A stretch of DNA of 64,000 nt from Pedococcus cremeus. GTDB lineage: Bacteria; Actinomycetota; Actinomycetes; Actinomycetales; Dermatophilaceae. The translations under genes and the position numbers were made by a program. Location: NCBI RefSeq assembly GCF_900111375.1, contig NZ_FOHB01000004.1, forward strand, positions 310,001-374,000, given 5' to 3'. Position 1 is the stretch's first letter. Each line of letters opens with the position of its first letter. This document shows positions 1 to 7,709 of this stretch, piece after piece. Below the pieces are notes generated by a model, which was not told the origin of the DNA, ran no database searches, and was given only the letters and a program-made list of their open reading frames with translations.

Positions 1-116
1 GCGTCCTTCACCTTCGCCAGGTCGCCCTGGGCCGCGGACGAGCCGCCGCCTCCGCACGCCGTCAGCGCCATCACCAGAGCCGTCGCCAGTGCCGCCAGCG
101 TGAACCTCGTGCGCAT
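1..116 (-). CDS. lipoprotein, N-terminal fragment (likely ABC substrate-binding protein)
   Basis: Only the first 38 codons lie in the window; the gene continues past the left edge. The ATG is at 114-116. The N-terminus is a classic lipoprotein signal: MRTRF, a hydrophobic stretch of about 14 residues, then the lipobox LTAC at residues 16-19, followed by a Gly/Ser linker. This predicts export, lipidation at Cys19 and anchoring on the outer face of the membrane. In actinobacteria this start is typical of ABC transporter solute-binding proteins, but no ligand domain is visible, so the function is inference only. Confidence 0.7.
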   Translation of the reverse strand, partial: MRTRFTLAALATALVMALTACGGGGSSAAQGDLAKVKD

Positions 117-226
117 CGTTGTCTTCCCCGACCTTCCGTGTCATGTCGTCGGCGCGCAGTGCGCCGACGCAGAATCATAAGCGTTGGTTAGGTCGCAGAT
201 AACAACGAGGTATGCCGCGGCATTCC

Positions 227-272
227 GTTCGAGGTGGACGCGCCGGGAAACACCGGCGTGTCTACCTCGAAC
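227..272 (-). terminator. long stem-loop at the 3' end of the HAD gene
   Basis: GTTCGAGGT-GAC-CGCCGG on one arm pairs with CCGGCG-GTC-ACCTCGAAC on the other, with two mismatches and a loop of a few A residues. It begins inside the last codons of the HAD phosphatase gene and sits between that gene and the leftmost lipoprotein gene, both on the minus strand. No U-tract is evident, as is common in high-GC actinobacteria. Confidence 0.6.
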
Positions 273-945
273 CGGGAGGAGCCGGTGAGACGAGGACCCC
301 GCCGCCGGTGCGGGAGAAGACGACGTGGCTCAGGTCGGTGACCACGGCGTCGGCCGCGTCCCCCAGCTCCTCGCGCGGCGTGGTGGTCACGACCGCCAGG
401 GTGGCGCACCCGGCTGCCCGGGCCGCGGCCAGCCCACCCGGGGCGTCCTCGACGACGAGGCAGTGCGCCGGGTCGACGCCGAGACGCCTCGACGCGAGCA
501 GGAACGGGTCGGGGTGCGGCTTGCCCCGCTCGACGTCGTCGGCCGTCACCAGCACCTCGGGCGCCTTCAGGCCGCTCGCCTCGATGCGCGCTGCGGCCAG
601 GGGTGCGGTGCACGAGGTGGCGATGGCCGAGTGCGCGGGGGCCAGCGCGGCGAGCGCCTCCGCCGCCCCGGGGAGCACCTCGATGCCGTCGGTGTCGGCG
701 AGCTCGAGCTCGGTGATGCGGCGCAGCGCGTCCTGGTGGCGCGGCCCCGGCAGCAGCTCGGCGACGATCGCGGCGGCCGGCACGCCGTGGAAGCCCTGCA
801 GGCGCCGCGGGTCGACGTCGTGCTCCTGGGCCCAGCGGATCCAGCTGCGCACAACGACCGCGGTGGAGTCGATGAGCGTCCCGTCCATGTCGAAGACGAC
901 GGCAGCGAAGGGGCGCCCGTCCAGCGGGCCGAGCGGTGACGGCAT
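262..945 (-). CDS. HAD-superfamily (subfamily IA) phosphatase, probable sugar-phosphatase
   Basis: This 227-residue soluble hydrolase has all four HAD motifs: the nucleophile block VVFDMDGTLIDS near residues 16-27, the Ser/Thr motif in IATSCTAP near 108, the Lys in RGKPHPDPF near 140, and the acidic VEDAPGG block near 166. The helical cap between motifs I and II and the overall length resemble beta-phosphoglucomutase-like and sugar-phosphatase enzymes. The substrate cannot be told from sequence. The gene diverges from the metallophosphoesterase gene, with about 43 bp between the two starts. No good Shine-Dalgarno precedes the ATG, so it may be leaderless. Confidence 0.9.
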   Translation of the reverse strand: MPSPLGPLDGRPFAAVVFDMDGTLIDSTAVVVRSWIRWAQEHDVDPRRLQGFHGVPAAAIVAELLPGPRHQDALRRITELELADTDGIEVLPGAAEALAALAPAHSAIATSCTAPLAAARIEASGLKAPEVLVTADDVERGKPHPDPFLLASRRLGVDPAHCLVVEDAPGGLAAARAAGCATLAVVTTTPREELGDAADAVVTDLSHVVFSRTGGGVLVSPAPPGSR

Positions 946-988
946 ACCGAAAAGGGTAGGTGTGCGGTGTTCTCGTTACGGTGGGCGG

Positions 989-2650
989 GTGAGCACGCAG
1001 CCCGGCCGCTCCTGGTGGCGCCGACGCCCACCCCGGTGGGCCGGCGCCGTCCTCGGTGCGCTCGCGCTCGTGCTGGCGTGCATCGGCGGAGGCGTCGCCG
1101 CGACCACGCTGTTCCCGTCCACGGTCGAGACCATCAACTACCGCGCGCAGCTGCGCCTGTCGGTGAGCCCCGAGGACGTCTCGAGCCTGCACGCGCCGAC
1201 GATCTTCGGCGACATCAACCTCGACTTCAACGGACCGGTCATGGCACCGGGCGTGCTGGCCGGGGTCCAGGTCAAGCCCACCATCACCGAGCTCCTCGCC
1301 CAGCCCAAGGTCTCGATCAAGGCGCTCCAGCCCGGGCCGCTCGAGCTGTCGAACGCGGCCAAGGATGCCGTCGTCTCCATGGGCGGCCGGTTCGCCGTGG
1401 GCTCCCTGCTCGTGGCCGCTCTCGTGGTCGGCGGGTATGCCGTCTGGCGCCGCCGGCGTCCGTCGGTGCGGGTCCTCGGGGTGGCCGGCACCTGCTGGGT
1501 GCTCGCCTGCGGGCTGACCGGCGTCAGCATCTGGCAGACCTACCAGCCCGACCGGCTGGACGCATTCCGCACCACGGGCATCCTCGGCGCGGTACAGCGC
1601 AACGCCGACCTGCTCAACGGTGTGGAGACCCGGGCGCAGCAGACGACGCCGTACCTGAAGAACCTGCTCGCCCTCTCGGCGGCGCTGCAGGACAAGTACA
1701 CCCCGCAGTCGCTGAACGAGCCGGTCGCCGCCCGCATCCTGCTGGTCTCCGACATCCACGGCGGGCAGCAGTACCCGCTGATGAAGACCATCGTGAAGGA
1801 GGAGAACATCGACGCGGTCGTCGACCTCGGCGACCTCCTCAACTTCGGCGCCGTCACCGAGGGCGACACCGTCGGCCTCTTCAAGGGCATCGCGTCGCTC
1901 GGCGTGCCCTACGTGTTCGTGCGGGGCAACCACGACGCCCAGAGCGCCGGCGACACCAGGCTGCTGGAGCGGCTCGCCAAGGTGCCCAACGTCGTGCTGC
2001 TCCAACCCGACGAGAAGACCTACACCGAGCTCACGGTCGGCGGGGTGCGGATCGCGGGGTTCAACGACCCCCGCTGGTTCGGCGACGACAACCGCAACAA
2101 CGCCGCCAAGCAGGTGCCGGCCCGTGACGCGTTCAAGGCGGCGTTCGCCGACCGGCCGCAGCCCGACCTCGTCGTCTCCCACGAGCCCGGTGCGGTGAAG
2201 GACATCGAGCGGGCCGACCTCCTCGCCCACGGCCACATGCACAGCAACTCGCTCGACGGCAACATCATCGGCGTCGGCACCTTCACCGGTGGCGGCCCGT
2301 TCAGCCACTTCCTCGAGGGCACCGACAGCGAGGAGCTCACCGGCCAGCCCTCGGCCTTCGACATCGCCGTGTTCGGCCAGGACTGCCAGCTCACCTCGCT
2401 GACCCGCTACCAGTTCCGCAACGTCATCGAGGGACGGCCGGCATACGACGACGTGACCCTCGTCAACGGCTCACGGATCGAGCGCCCCGCGAAGCAGGAC
2501 AGCGCAGCAGCCACTCCCACGCCGACTGCCTCCGCGTCCGGCAGCACCGCCGCACCACAGCCGGCACCACGCACGTGCTCCTCGCTGTCCGGAACCTCCC
2601 GTGAGCAGGTGCCGGCGGTGCCGAGCGACGCGGCCCAGGGCACCGGCTGA
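989..2650 (+). CDS. membrane-anchored metallophosphoesterase
   Basis: This 553-residue protein begins at GTG 989, where a basic N-terminus (RSWWRRRPPR) leads into a first transmembrane helix. Longer upstream readings are antisense to the HAD gene and implausible. A second hydrophobic segment lies near residues 130-155 and a third soon after. The calcineurin-like catalytic domain follows from about residue 250: SDIHGG, DLGDLLNFG, RGNHDA, VSHEP and HGHMHS supply the two-metal site. The Pro/Thr/Ala-rich C-terminal tail ends with a lone Cys. The topology places the phosphoesterase domain either in the cytosol or outside, which sequence alone does not settle. The substrate is unknown. Confidence 0.88.
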   Translation: MSTQPGRSWWRRRPPRWAGAVLGALALVLACIGGGVAATTLFPSTVETINYRAQLRLSVSPEDVSSLHAPTIFGDINLDFNGPVMAPGVLAGVQVKPTITELLAQPKVSIKALQPGPLELSNAAKDAVVSMGGRFAVGSLLVAALVVGGYAVWRRRRPSVRVLGVAGTCWVLACGLTGVSIWQTYQPDRLDAFRTTGILGAVQRNADLLNGVETRAQQTTPYLKNLLALSAALQDKYTPQSLNEPVAARILLVSDIHGGQQYPLMKTIVKEENIDAVVDLGDLLNFGAVTEGDTVGLFKGIASLGVPYVFVRGNHDAQSAGDTRLLERLAKVPNVVLLQPDEKTYTELTVGGVRIAGFNDPRWFGDDNRNNAAKQVPARDAFKAAFADRPQPDLVVSHEPGAVKDIERADLLAHGHMHSNSLDGNIIGVGTFTGGGPFSHFLEGTDSEELTGQPSAFDIAVFGQDCQLTSLTRYQFRNVIEGRPAYDDVTLVNGSRIERPAKQDSAAATPTPTASASGSTAAPQPAPRTCSSLSGTSREQVPAVPSDAAQGTG

Positions 2651-2715
2651 CCCAGGGCAGCAGCTGGCCAGCGCACGGGTTGACCCAGGGCACCGGCGGA
2701 GCGGGCCAGGCCCAG

Positions 2716-3357
2716 CTAGGCGGGTGTCACGTCCTCGGCCAGGGGGGCCCGCGCGACGCTCGACTCCAACAGGTCGATGAGCGCCTCGGCGACCTCCGGG
2801 CCGGTGACCGGCACCGACGCCAGGCCGTCGACGATGTCGGCGGCGAGCCCGTGCACGGGGACGCCCGCGCGGGTGGCGTAGCCCGTCAGCAGGCGGTAGG
2901 CGATCTCGGCGTCGACGCCGAAGGCCAGCATCAGGGCGCCGGTCGCCTGGTCGACGACCGCGCCGACGGGCAGCATCGCGGCCACGGCGCTGCGGGCATG
3001 GGCGCCGAGCGGAGCAGTCAGGTCGACCACGAAGCCGCGCAGCACGGTGACCTCGTCCCCCTCGACCACCGGGGTGCCCACGTTGACGACCGGGTGCGCG
3101 ACCCCGGCGCTGTCGACCAGCCGGTAGAGGCACGAATAGGGGGTGCGGTCCTGGAGGAGCCCGAGGAACTGCCTGAGCGTCGGCTCCCGGTCGTCGGGGT
3201 GGACGAAGGCCAGGAGCTGCTCGGTGGTCAGGGGACTGCCGTCGGTGGCGTACTGCAGCACGGGGATGGGCGACGACCACGACCAGCAGTCCTGCAGGGC
3301 GTCGTACTCGTAGGTGGTCACCGCGTGGAGCGGGATGATGGATGCGCCGTCGGTCAT
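2716..3357 (-). CDS. PAS-ANTAR domain regulator (RNA-binding antiterminator type)
   Basis: This 213-residue protein has an N-terminal PAS-like fold (about residues 10-110, with the typical FVHPDDR motif near 52) and a C-terminal helical ANTAR-like region (about 115-185: AVVDQATGALMLAFG, followed by AYRLLTGYATRAGVPV). ANTAR proteins of this type bind tandem RNA hairpins and prevent transcription termination; the PAS domain senses a ligand or partner. There is no visible kinase domain. The start at 3357 (MTDGAS) is the first ATG before the PAS domain; the longer reading runs through the opposite-strand cupin promoter. Its target RNAs cannot be identified here. Confidence 0.85.
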   Translation of the reverse strand: MTDGASIIPLHAVTTYEYDALQDCWSWSSPIPVLQYATDGSPLTTEQLLAFVHPDDREPTLRQFLGLLQDRTPYSCLYRLVDSAGVAHPVVNVGTPVVEGDEVTVLRGFVVDLTAPLGAHARSAVAAMLPVGAVVDQATGALMLAFGVDAEIAYRLLTGYATRAGVPVHGLAADIVDGLASVPVTGPEVAEALIDLLESSVARAPLAEDVTPA

Positions 3358-3570
3358 GCCCGTGCCTCCTCGGCCTGGCGGTCGCCGTGCGGCGGCCCAC
3401 TGGCCCGGGTCGGCTGCGCCCGACCCGTGCAGGACCAGAGCGACCACAGTAAACCGCGCGGCGGCGCCTCCGGGGCGCGAGCTACCGCGTACTTTGCTTG
3501 AATGCGAGGGACTGGACCCGAGAGCAGACCCGAGACCGGACCTCAGCGCATCACAGACCGGGAGGCCGCC

Positions 3571-3906
3571 GTGACGACACCCAAGATCACCGACCTGCAC
3601 GAGGTCGCCGGACGGCTGCTCGGCGAGGCCCAGCGGGCGGCGTCGGGCCGCGCTGCCGAGACCGTCGTCTCCGGCTCGGTGCAGCGTTCCACGGTCATCG
3701 CCCTGACCACGGACGCGGAGATGGCCGAGCACGACTCGCCGCCGGCAGCCCTGCTCCACGTCATCTCGGGCCGCGTGCGGATGCACACCCACGACGAGGA
3801 GTGGGTGCTGGGGGCCGGTCAGGTCACGTCGGTGCCCTCACGTCGCCACGCCCTCGCGGCGCTCGAGGACTCCGCCGTGCTCCTCACCGTCGCCCTGCAC
3901 GGCTGA
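3571..3906 (+). CDS. small cupin-domain protein
   Basis: This 111-residue protein starts at GTG 3571, with the Shine-Dalgarno GGAGG six bases upstream. It is a single conserved beta-barrel: the segment LLHVISGRVRMHTHDEEWVL followed by GQVTSVPSRRHALAALEDS matches the two cupin motifs, although motif 1 has only some of the usual metal-binding His/Glu residues. Small cupins of this kind act as ligand sensors or minor dioxygenases. No substrate is apparent. It stands alone between a divergent ANTAR regulator and a convergent ATPase. Confidence 0.8.
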   Translation: MTTPKITDLHEVAGRLLGEAQRAASGRAAETVVSGSVQRSTVIALTTDAEMAEHDSPPAALLHVISGRVRMHTHDEEWVLGAGQVTSVPSRRHALAALEDSAVLLTVALHG

Positions 3907-3918
3907 CGCCCGTCGCGC

Positions 3919-4983
3919 TCACGCCTCACCGCTCCCGCGTCCGAGGAGCCGCAGCCGGCTCCGGCAGCGCGCCAGGTCCGGCGGCACCTCGCCCTCGGCG
4001 CGGTCGAGGTCGAGTGCCTCGCCGACGTCCAGCTGGGACGTGACCACCAGCTGGGTGTCCCGGTCGGCCAGGACGTCGACGAGGGAGGCGAAGCGCTGCC
4101 GCGCCTGGGGGTCCGCCAGCTCCAGCGGGGGCACGTCGTGCAGCACCCAGGTCGCCGCCTCCTCGGCGAGCGCGAGGTAGTCCCCCGCCGACCGGCGACC
4201 GGCACACAGGCTCTCGAAGGAGACCCAGAGCTCGCCGGGGCGCAGGGCGAGGACGGGCAACGGGTGCCCACCCACCCGCAGGACCCGGTGCTCGTCGGCT
4301 CCCGGAGGGCGCAGTCCGAGACGCGCCAGCTGCGTGACCGTTCCCGGCACCAGCCACGCGCCGCTCGCGAAGCCGCCCGCCACAGCGACCCTGCCCTCCC
4401 TCAGGTCCGGGGACCCGCTGACCTCGACCACGTCCATGGCCGAGTGGATTCGCGCGATCGTCGGCTCGAGGAGGTGGTGCACGTGCGGGTTCGGCAGCAG
4501 TTCCTCCGGCCGGTAGTTGGAGGTGGCCACGAGCCGGACCCGACGGTCGAAGAGGTGGCGCAGCAGGCGTGCCAGCAACATCGCGTCTCCGACGTCGTGC
4601 AGGTGCAGCTCGTCGAGCAGCAGCACTCGGCACCCCGCGAGGAGGTCGTCGACGGCACGGTCGACGGCGTTGTCGGTGCTGCGCGGCGGCAGCCGTCGAC
4701 CATGGCGGTGCACCGCGGCGTGCAGGTCACGGAAGACGTCGAAGGAGTGGAGCCGCCTCCTGCCCTGGGCCGGCACCGCGTCGGCGAAGGCGTCGACGAG
4801 CCAGGTCTTCCCCTGCCCCACCGGACCCCAGACGTAGACGCCGCGCGATCCCCCCGCCAGCACCCCGAGCGCCTGCTCCTGCGCGCCGGTGAGGGTGAAC
4901 CCGGCGCGGGCCGCCGCCCTGCGCACGCTGTCGACCACGCCGCGGGAGGGCGCGACCTCGTCCCGGCGTCCTCGGCTGCGCAT
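3919..4983 (-). CDS. zapE: ZapE/AFG1-family cell-division ATPase
   Basis: This 354-residue P-loop protein has Walker A GPVGQGKTW near residue 54, Walker B-like LLLDELHLHD near 124, and the sensor segment LVATSNYRPEELLPNP near 153, the hallmark of the AFG1/ZapE family. In E. coli ZapE associates with the division ring; the mitochondrial relative AFG1 helps protein turnover. The family normally has DEF(Q/H)V at Walker B; here it is DELHLHD. GTG 4984-4986 directly precedes the ATG, so the start could be one codon earlier. The C-terminus is convergent with the cupin gene, 12 bases away. Confidence 0.88.
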   Translation of the reverse strand: MRSRGRRDEVAPSRGVVDSVRRAAARAGFTLTGAQEQALGVLAGGSRGVYVWGPVGQGKTWLVDAFADAVPAQGRRRLHSFDVFRDLHAAVHRHGRRLPPRSTDNAVDRAVDDLLAGCRVLLLDELHLHDVGDAMLLARLLRHLFDRRVRLVATSNYRPEELLPNPHVHHLLEPTIARIHSAMDVVEVSGSPDLREGRVAVAGGFASGAWLVPGTVTQLARLGLRPPGADEHRVLRVGGHPLPVLALRPGELWVSFESLCAGRRSAGDYLALAEEAATWVLHDVPPLELADPQARQRFASLVDVLADRDTQLVVTSQLDVGEALDLDRAEGEVPPDLARCRSRLRLLGRGSGEA

Positions 4984-5046
4984 CACCGCGACACCGTGTC
5001 ACTCGTGTGGGGCGCCTGTCTGTGACCCCCGGCACCCGGGGACCGT

Positions 5047-5940
5047 TCAGCCGGTGCCGAAGGCACGGACGTCGGTGACGACAAAGGCGTATGCCGCGGC
5101 CTCACCTGCCGCGCGGCAGGTCAGCTTCGCCGGTGGTCGCCGCTCACGGGTGACGGTCGCCTCGACCACCGCCGGCAGGGTTCCCCGCCCGGTGAGCCGC
5201 ACCCGCCAGGTGTCGGGCCCGACCGCGTGGGCGGTCTCGCCCACCAGGTCGCGCGCGCCCCCGGGCCCGAACCGCTCATGGGCGGCGACGAGGGCAGCCT
5301 GCACCACGGGTTGCTCGGTGCTCAGTCCCCTCAGGTGCGCCGGGGTGACCCTGCCGGCGAGGTGCGCCTCGACGACCGGCACGGCCGAGCTCGCGGAGAG
5401 GTTGCCGTAGTAGGCGCCGTCCGGGAGCAGGACGACGTTGGCGGCGAAGCGGTCCCCGCCGACGTGCGAGCACTCCCAGGTGGTCTCGGGCCACCGGTCG
5501 GTCAGGGCCTCGGCGACGGGTCGGCCGCGAAGGGCACAGCAGGTGTCGTGCCGGCCGTGGGCGCAGACCAGCAGCAGCGGCTCCTGGGGTCCGGAGGGCA
5601 CCGGGCCTCCCGCGAAGGCGTCGGCGGCCCGCTCCAGGTCGTCACCGCCATCCCACGTGCCCCACTGCTGGCGGCCGTCGTGGTCGACCACGACCCAGGC
5701 CCGCGGGACGTCCAGCCGGCGCCGGCCGTGCCGCCGGACCAGGAGCACCCGTCCGCCGGACGACCGCGCGAGCGCTTCGAGGCGGCCACCCACCCGAGGA
5801 GGGATGAGCGGGCTCTGCAGCGCGTGGGTGGCCCAGCCAGCCGGGTACTCGATGAGCAGCCAGCGCCGCGCCGGGGCAGCGGTGCCGACCAGCGGGTCGT
5901 CGCGCCGCCGTGCCGCGGTGGCGCAGTGCTCCGGGTTCAT
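5047..5940 (-). CDS. sucrase/ferredoxin-like family protein
   Basis: This 297-residue protein matches the sucrase/ferredoxin-like family: a thioredoxin-fold, probable [2Fe-2S] protein with the signature LLVCAHGRHDTCCALRGRP near residues 137-155 and the later SHVGGDRFAANVVLLPDG block. The clustered Cys residues and the His are the likely cluster ligands. The biochemical role of the bacterial members is unclear. I chose ATG 5940; an in-frame ATG at 5997 would add MSLGEPLGEPPGESPGDLA, encoded by a short tandem repeat (about 5946-5995), and may be an expanded leader. Neither start has a clear Shine-Dalgarno. Confidence 0.85.
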   Translation of the reverse strand: MNPEHCATAARRRDDPLVGTAAPARRWLLIEYPAGWATHALQSPLIPPRVGGRLEALARSSGGRVLLVRRHGRRRLDVPRAWVVVDHDGRQQWGTWDGGDDLERAADAFAGGPVPSGPQEPLLLVCAHGRHDTCCALRGRPVAEALTDRWPETTWECSHVGGDRFAANVVLLPDGAYYGNLSASSAVPVVEAHLAGRVTPAHLRGLSTEQPVVQAALVAAHERFGPGGARDLVGETAHAVGPDTWRVRLTGRGTLPAVVEATVTRERRPPAKLTCRAAGEAAAYAFVVTDVRAFGTG

Positions 5941-6034
5941 GGCGAGGTCACCAGGCGACTCACCAGGGGGCTCACCGAGGGGCTCACCGAGGGACATGAG
6001 GGTCGCGACGGCTTCCAGCAGCAGCCGACAAACG

Positions 6035-7273
6035 TCACTGCGGGACCACGATGCCCTGGAGCAGCAGCTGACGGGCCAGCTCCTCCCCCAGGTCTGACAC
6101 CGTCGCCGCTCCCTCGGCGAGGAGCCGTCGCACCGCGTCGAGGTCCGCCTCGGCGACCCGCACCTCGCCCGCGCGACTGGCCAGCGCGGCATACCCGTCC
6201 CGGGGGGCACCGAGCCGTGCGGCGAGGTGCGGTCGGACCACGAGGCGCTGGTCGGGGCTCAGGCCCTCGGCCGCGCGCGCCTGCGCGAGGGGCCGCACGG
6301 GTGCGGCGCGCTGGGCGGCCCGGACCCGTCGGGTCAGGGCGTCCACGAGGTCGGCCGGGTCGATCTCGCCCACGGCCCGCAGGAGCGCGGCGCGCACCAG
6401 CTCGAGGTCGCCGGCCCACTGCTCGGGATCGGTCGCGTCGACGCCCAGCGGCAGCGAGCGGCGCACGGCGACGTCCTCGGCGGCCCGCGCGAGCGCGACG
6501 TGCAGCGCCTCCTCGGCGAGGTGCTGCCTGGTCCAGGGGTGCACACCGATGGTCAGGTGGGTGCTGACCCCACCGAGCGCGGTCGCGGAGTGGAGGTAGC
6601 CCCGGGGCAGGTAGAGGCAGTCGCCCGGCTCGAGCACGGTCTCGATGAGCGGCTCGCGGGTGGCGGCCTGCTCGACCGCTGCCCGGTGGTCGGGCCACGG
6701 CTGGTCGCGCAGGGGAAGCGGGTGCACCGGGCGCCGGATGCGCCACTGCTTTCGGCCCTCCACCTGGAGCACGAAGACGTCGTGCACGTCGTAGTGGTCG
6801 CTGAACCCGGTGTTCTGCGCGGGAGTGACGTAGGCGTTGACCTGGACGGGGTGCCCGAGGTCGGCCGCGAGGTCCTGCGAGAAGGCGATGACGGGCTGCC
6901 ACGTGCGGTGCAGGCCCTGCAGCACCATGGTGGCGCCGTCGGCGAACTGCCGCAGGAGGCGGTCGTCGCTCAGCTGGTCGGTGATGCCGGCGCCGATGCC
7001 GCCCCCGCTCGTGAAGGAGCGCTCGGGCAGGGTGGCGCCGCTGCTGGCCATCCGCAGGAACGGTGTGCGCAGCCCCCGCTCGGAGACCAGCTCGTCGACG
7101 GCGTCGTTGCTGAACAGGTCGCTGAACGCAGCCGGGAGGTCGGCGGCACGGGAGAGGAGGGGCTCACTGCCCCAGTAGGTCTCGGCGAACTCGTCCGCCG
7201 GGCAGGAGATGAGGCGTGACAACGCAGGGTGCCCGTGCTGGACGGACACCCTGCGTGGCTCGGTCGTGGTCAC
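6035..7273 (-). CDS. JmjC/ROX-type 2-oxoglutarate-dependent oxygenase
   Basis: This 412-residue protein has the cupin-type JmjC core of ribosomal oxygenases (YcfD/RoxA, NO66, MINA53). The segment DHYDVHDVFVLQVEGRKQW gives the iron ligands His160 and Asp162, and LPRGYLHSA gives the distal His228. The family hydroxylates Arg or His in ribosomal proteins L16, L27 or L8. The winged-helix-like C-terminal part (about residues 320-412) is also typical. GTG 7273 directly abuts the stop codon of the upstream repeat-peptide gene (no spacer), so translation is probably coupled. That arrangement makes the peptide a candidate substrate, discussed in the findings; a ribosomal protein is the conventional alternative. 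Confidence 0.88.
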   Translation of the reverse strand: MTTTEPRRVSVQHGHPALSRLISCPADEFAETYWGSEPLLSRAADLPAAFSDLFSNDAVDELVSERGLRTPFLRMASSGATLPERSFTSGGGIGAGITDQLSDDRLLRQFADGATMVLQGLHRTWQPVIAFSQDLAADLGHPVQVNAYVTPAQNTGFSDHYDVHDVFVLQVEGRKQWRIRRPVHPLPLRDQPWPDHRAAVEQAATREPLIETVLEPGDCLYLPRGYLHSATALGGVSTHLTIGVHPWTRQHLAEEALHVALARAAEDVAVRRSLPLGVDATDPEQWAGDLELVRAALLRAVGEIDPADLVDALTRRVRAAQRAAPVRPLAQARAAEGLSPDQRLVVRPHLAARLGAPRDGYAALASRAGEVRVAEADLDAVRRLLAEGAATVSDLGEELARQLLLQGIVVPQ

Positions 7274-7606
7274 CTAGGCGTTGCTGCCGGCACCGCCATC
7301 GGCGCCGCCGTCAGCCCCTCCGTCAGCCCCTCCGTCAGCTCCTCCGTCATGGCCCATCGGGTTGGCGCCACCGTCGGCCGTGCCCTCTCCCGCACCGCTG
7401 TCAGCGCCGCCGTCCGCGCCACCATCGGCTCCGCCGTCCGCGCCACCGTCGTGGCCCGCCGGGTTGGCGCCACCGTCGGCGGTGCCCTTTCCCCTGCCGC
7501 CGGCGCCGCTGTCGGCCCCTCCGTCGGCCCCTCCGTCATGGCCCGTCGAGTTGGCTCCGCCGTCGGCGGTGCCCTCGCCCATGTCGTCCATCGGGGTCTC
7601 GCTCAT
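7274..7606 (-). CDS. Gly/Ala/Asp-rich tandem-repeat peptide
   Basis: This 110-residue protein has a short acidic leader (MSETPMDDM) and then three long imperfect repeats, each running GTADGGAN, two variable residues, GHDGGADGG and further ADGG units. Asn falls at residues 19, 48 and 82 and His at 23, 52 and 86, in register. There is no signal peptide, Cys or aromatic residue. It starts at ATG 7604-7606 and its TAG stop touches the GTG of the JmjC oxygenase. The repeats could be low-complexity filler, a calcium-binding or elastic peptide, or a multi-core substrate of the oxygenase. I do not recognise a named family. Confidence 0.72.
   Translation of the reverse strand: MSETPMDDMGEGTADGGANSTGHDGGADGGADSGAGGRGKGTADGGANPAGHDGGADGGADGGADGGADSGAGEGTADGGANPMGHDGGADGGADGGADGGADGGAGSNA
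7281..7570 (-). repeat. 12-bp and ~100-bp nested tandem repeats in the peptide gene
   Basis: The coding strand is built from 12-bp units encoding Gly-Ala-Asp-Gly (plus-strand form CTCCGTCAGCCC with variants), nested in three longer blocks of about 87-105 bp. Such DNA is prone to slippage, so repeat number probably varies between strains, always in steps that preserve the frame. Confidence 0.85.
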
Positions 7607-7709
7607 CGTCCACTCCCACGTGCCGGGGGCGCCACGTCGCGCCGCGCTCCCCCTGTCTACGCCAGCCGTCCGGGGCCCGCCACCGGAAGGAGCGACGGGC
7701 CCCGGACGG

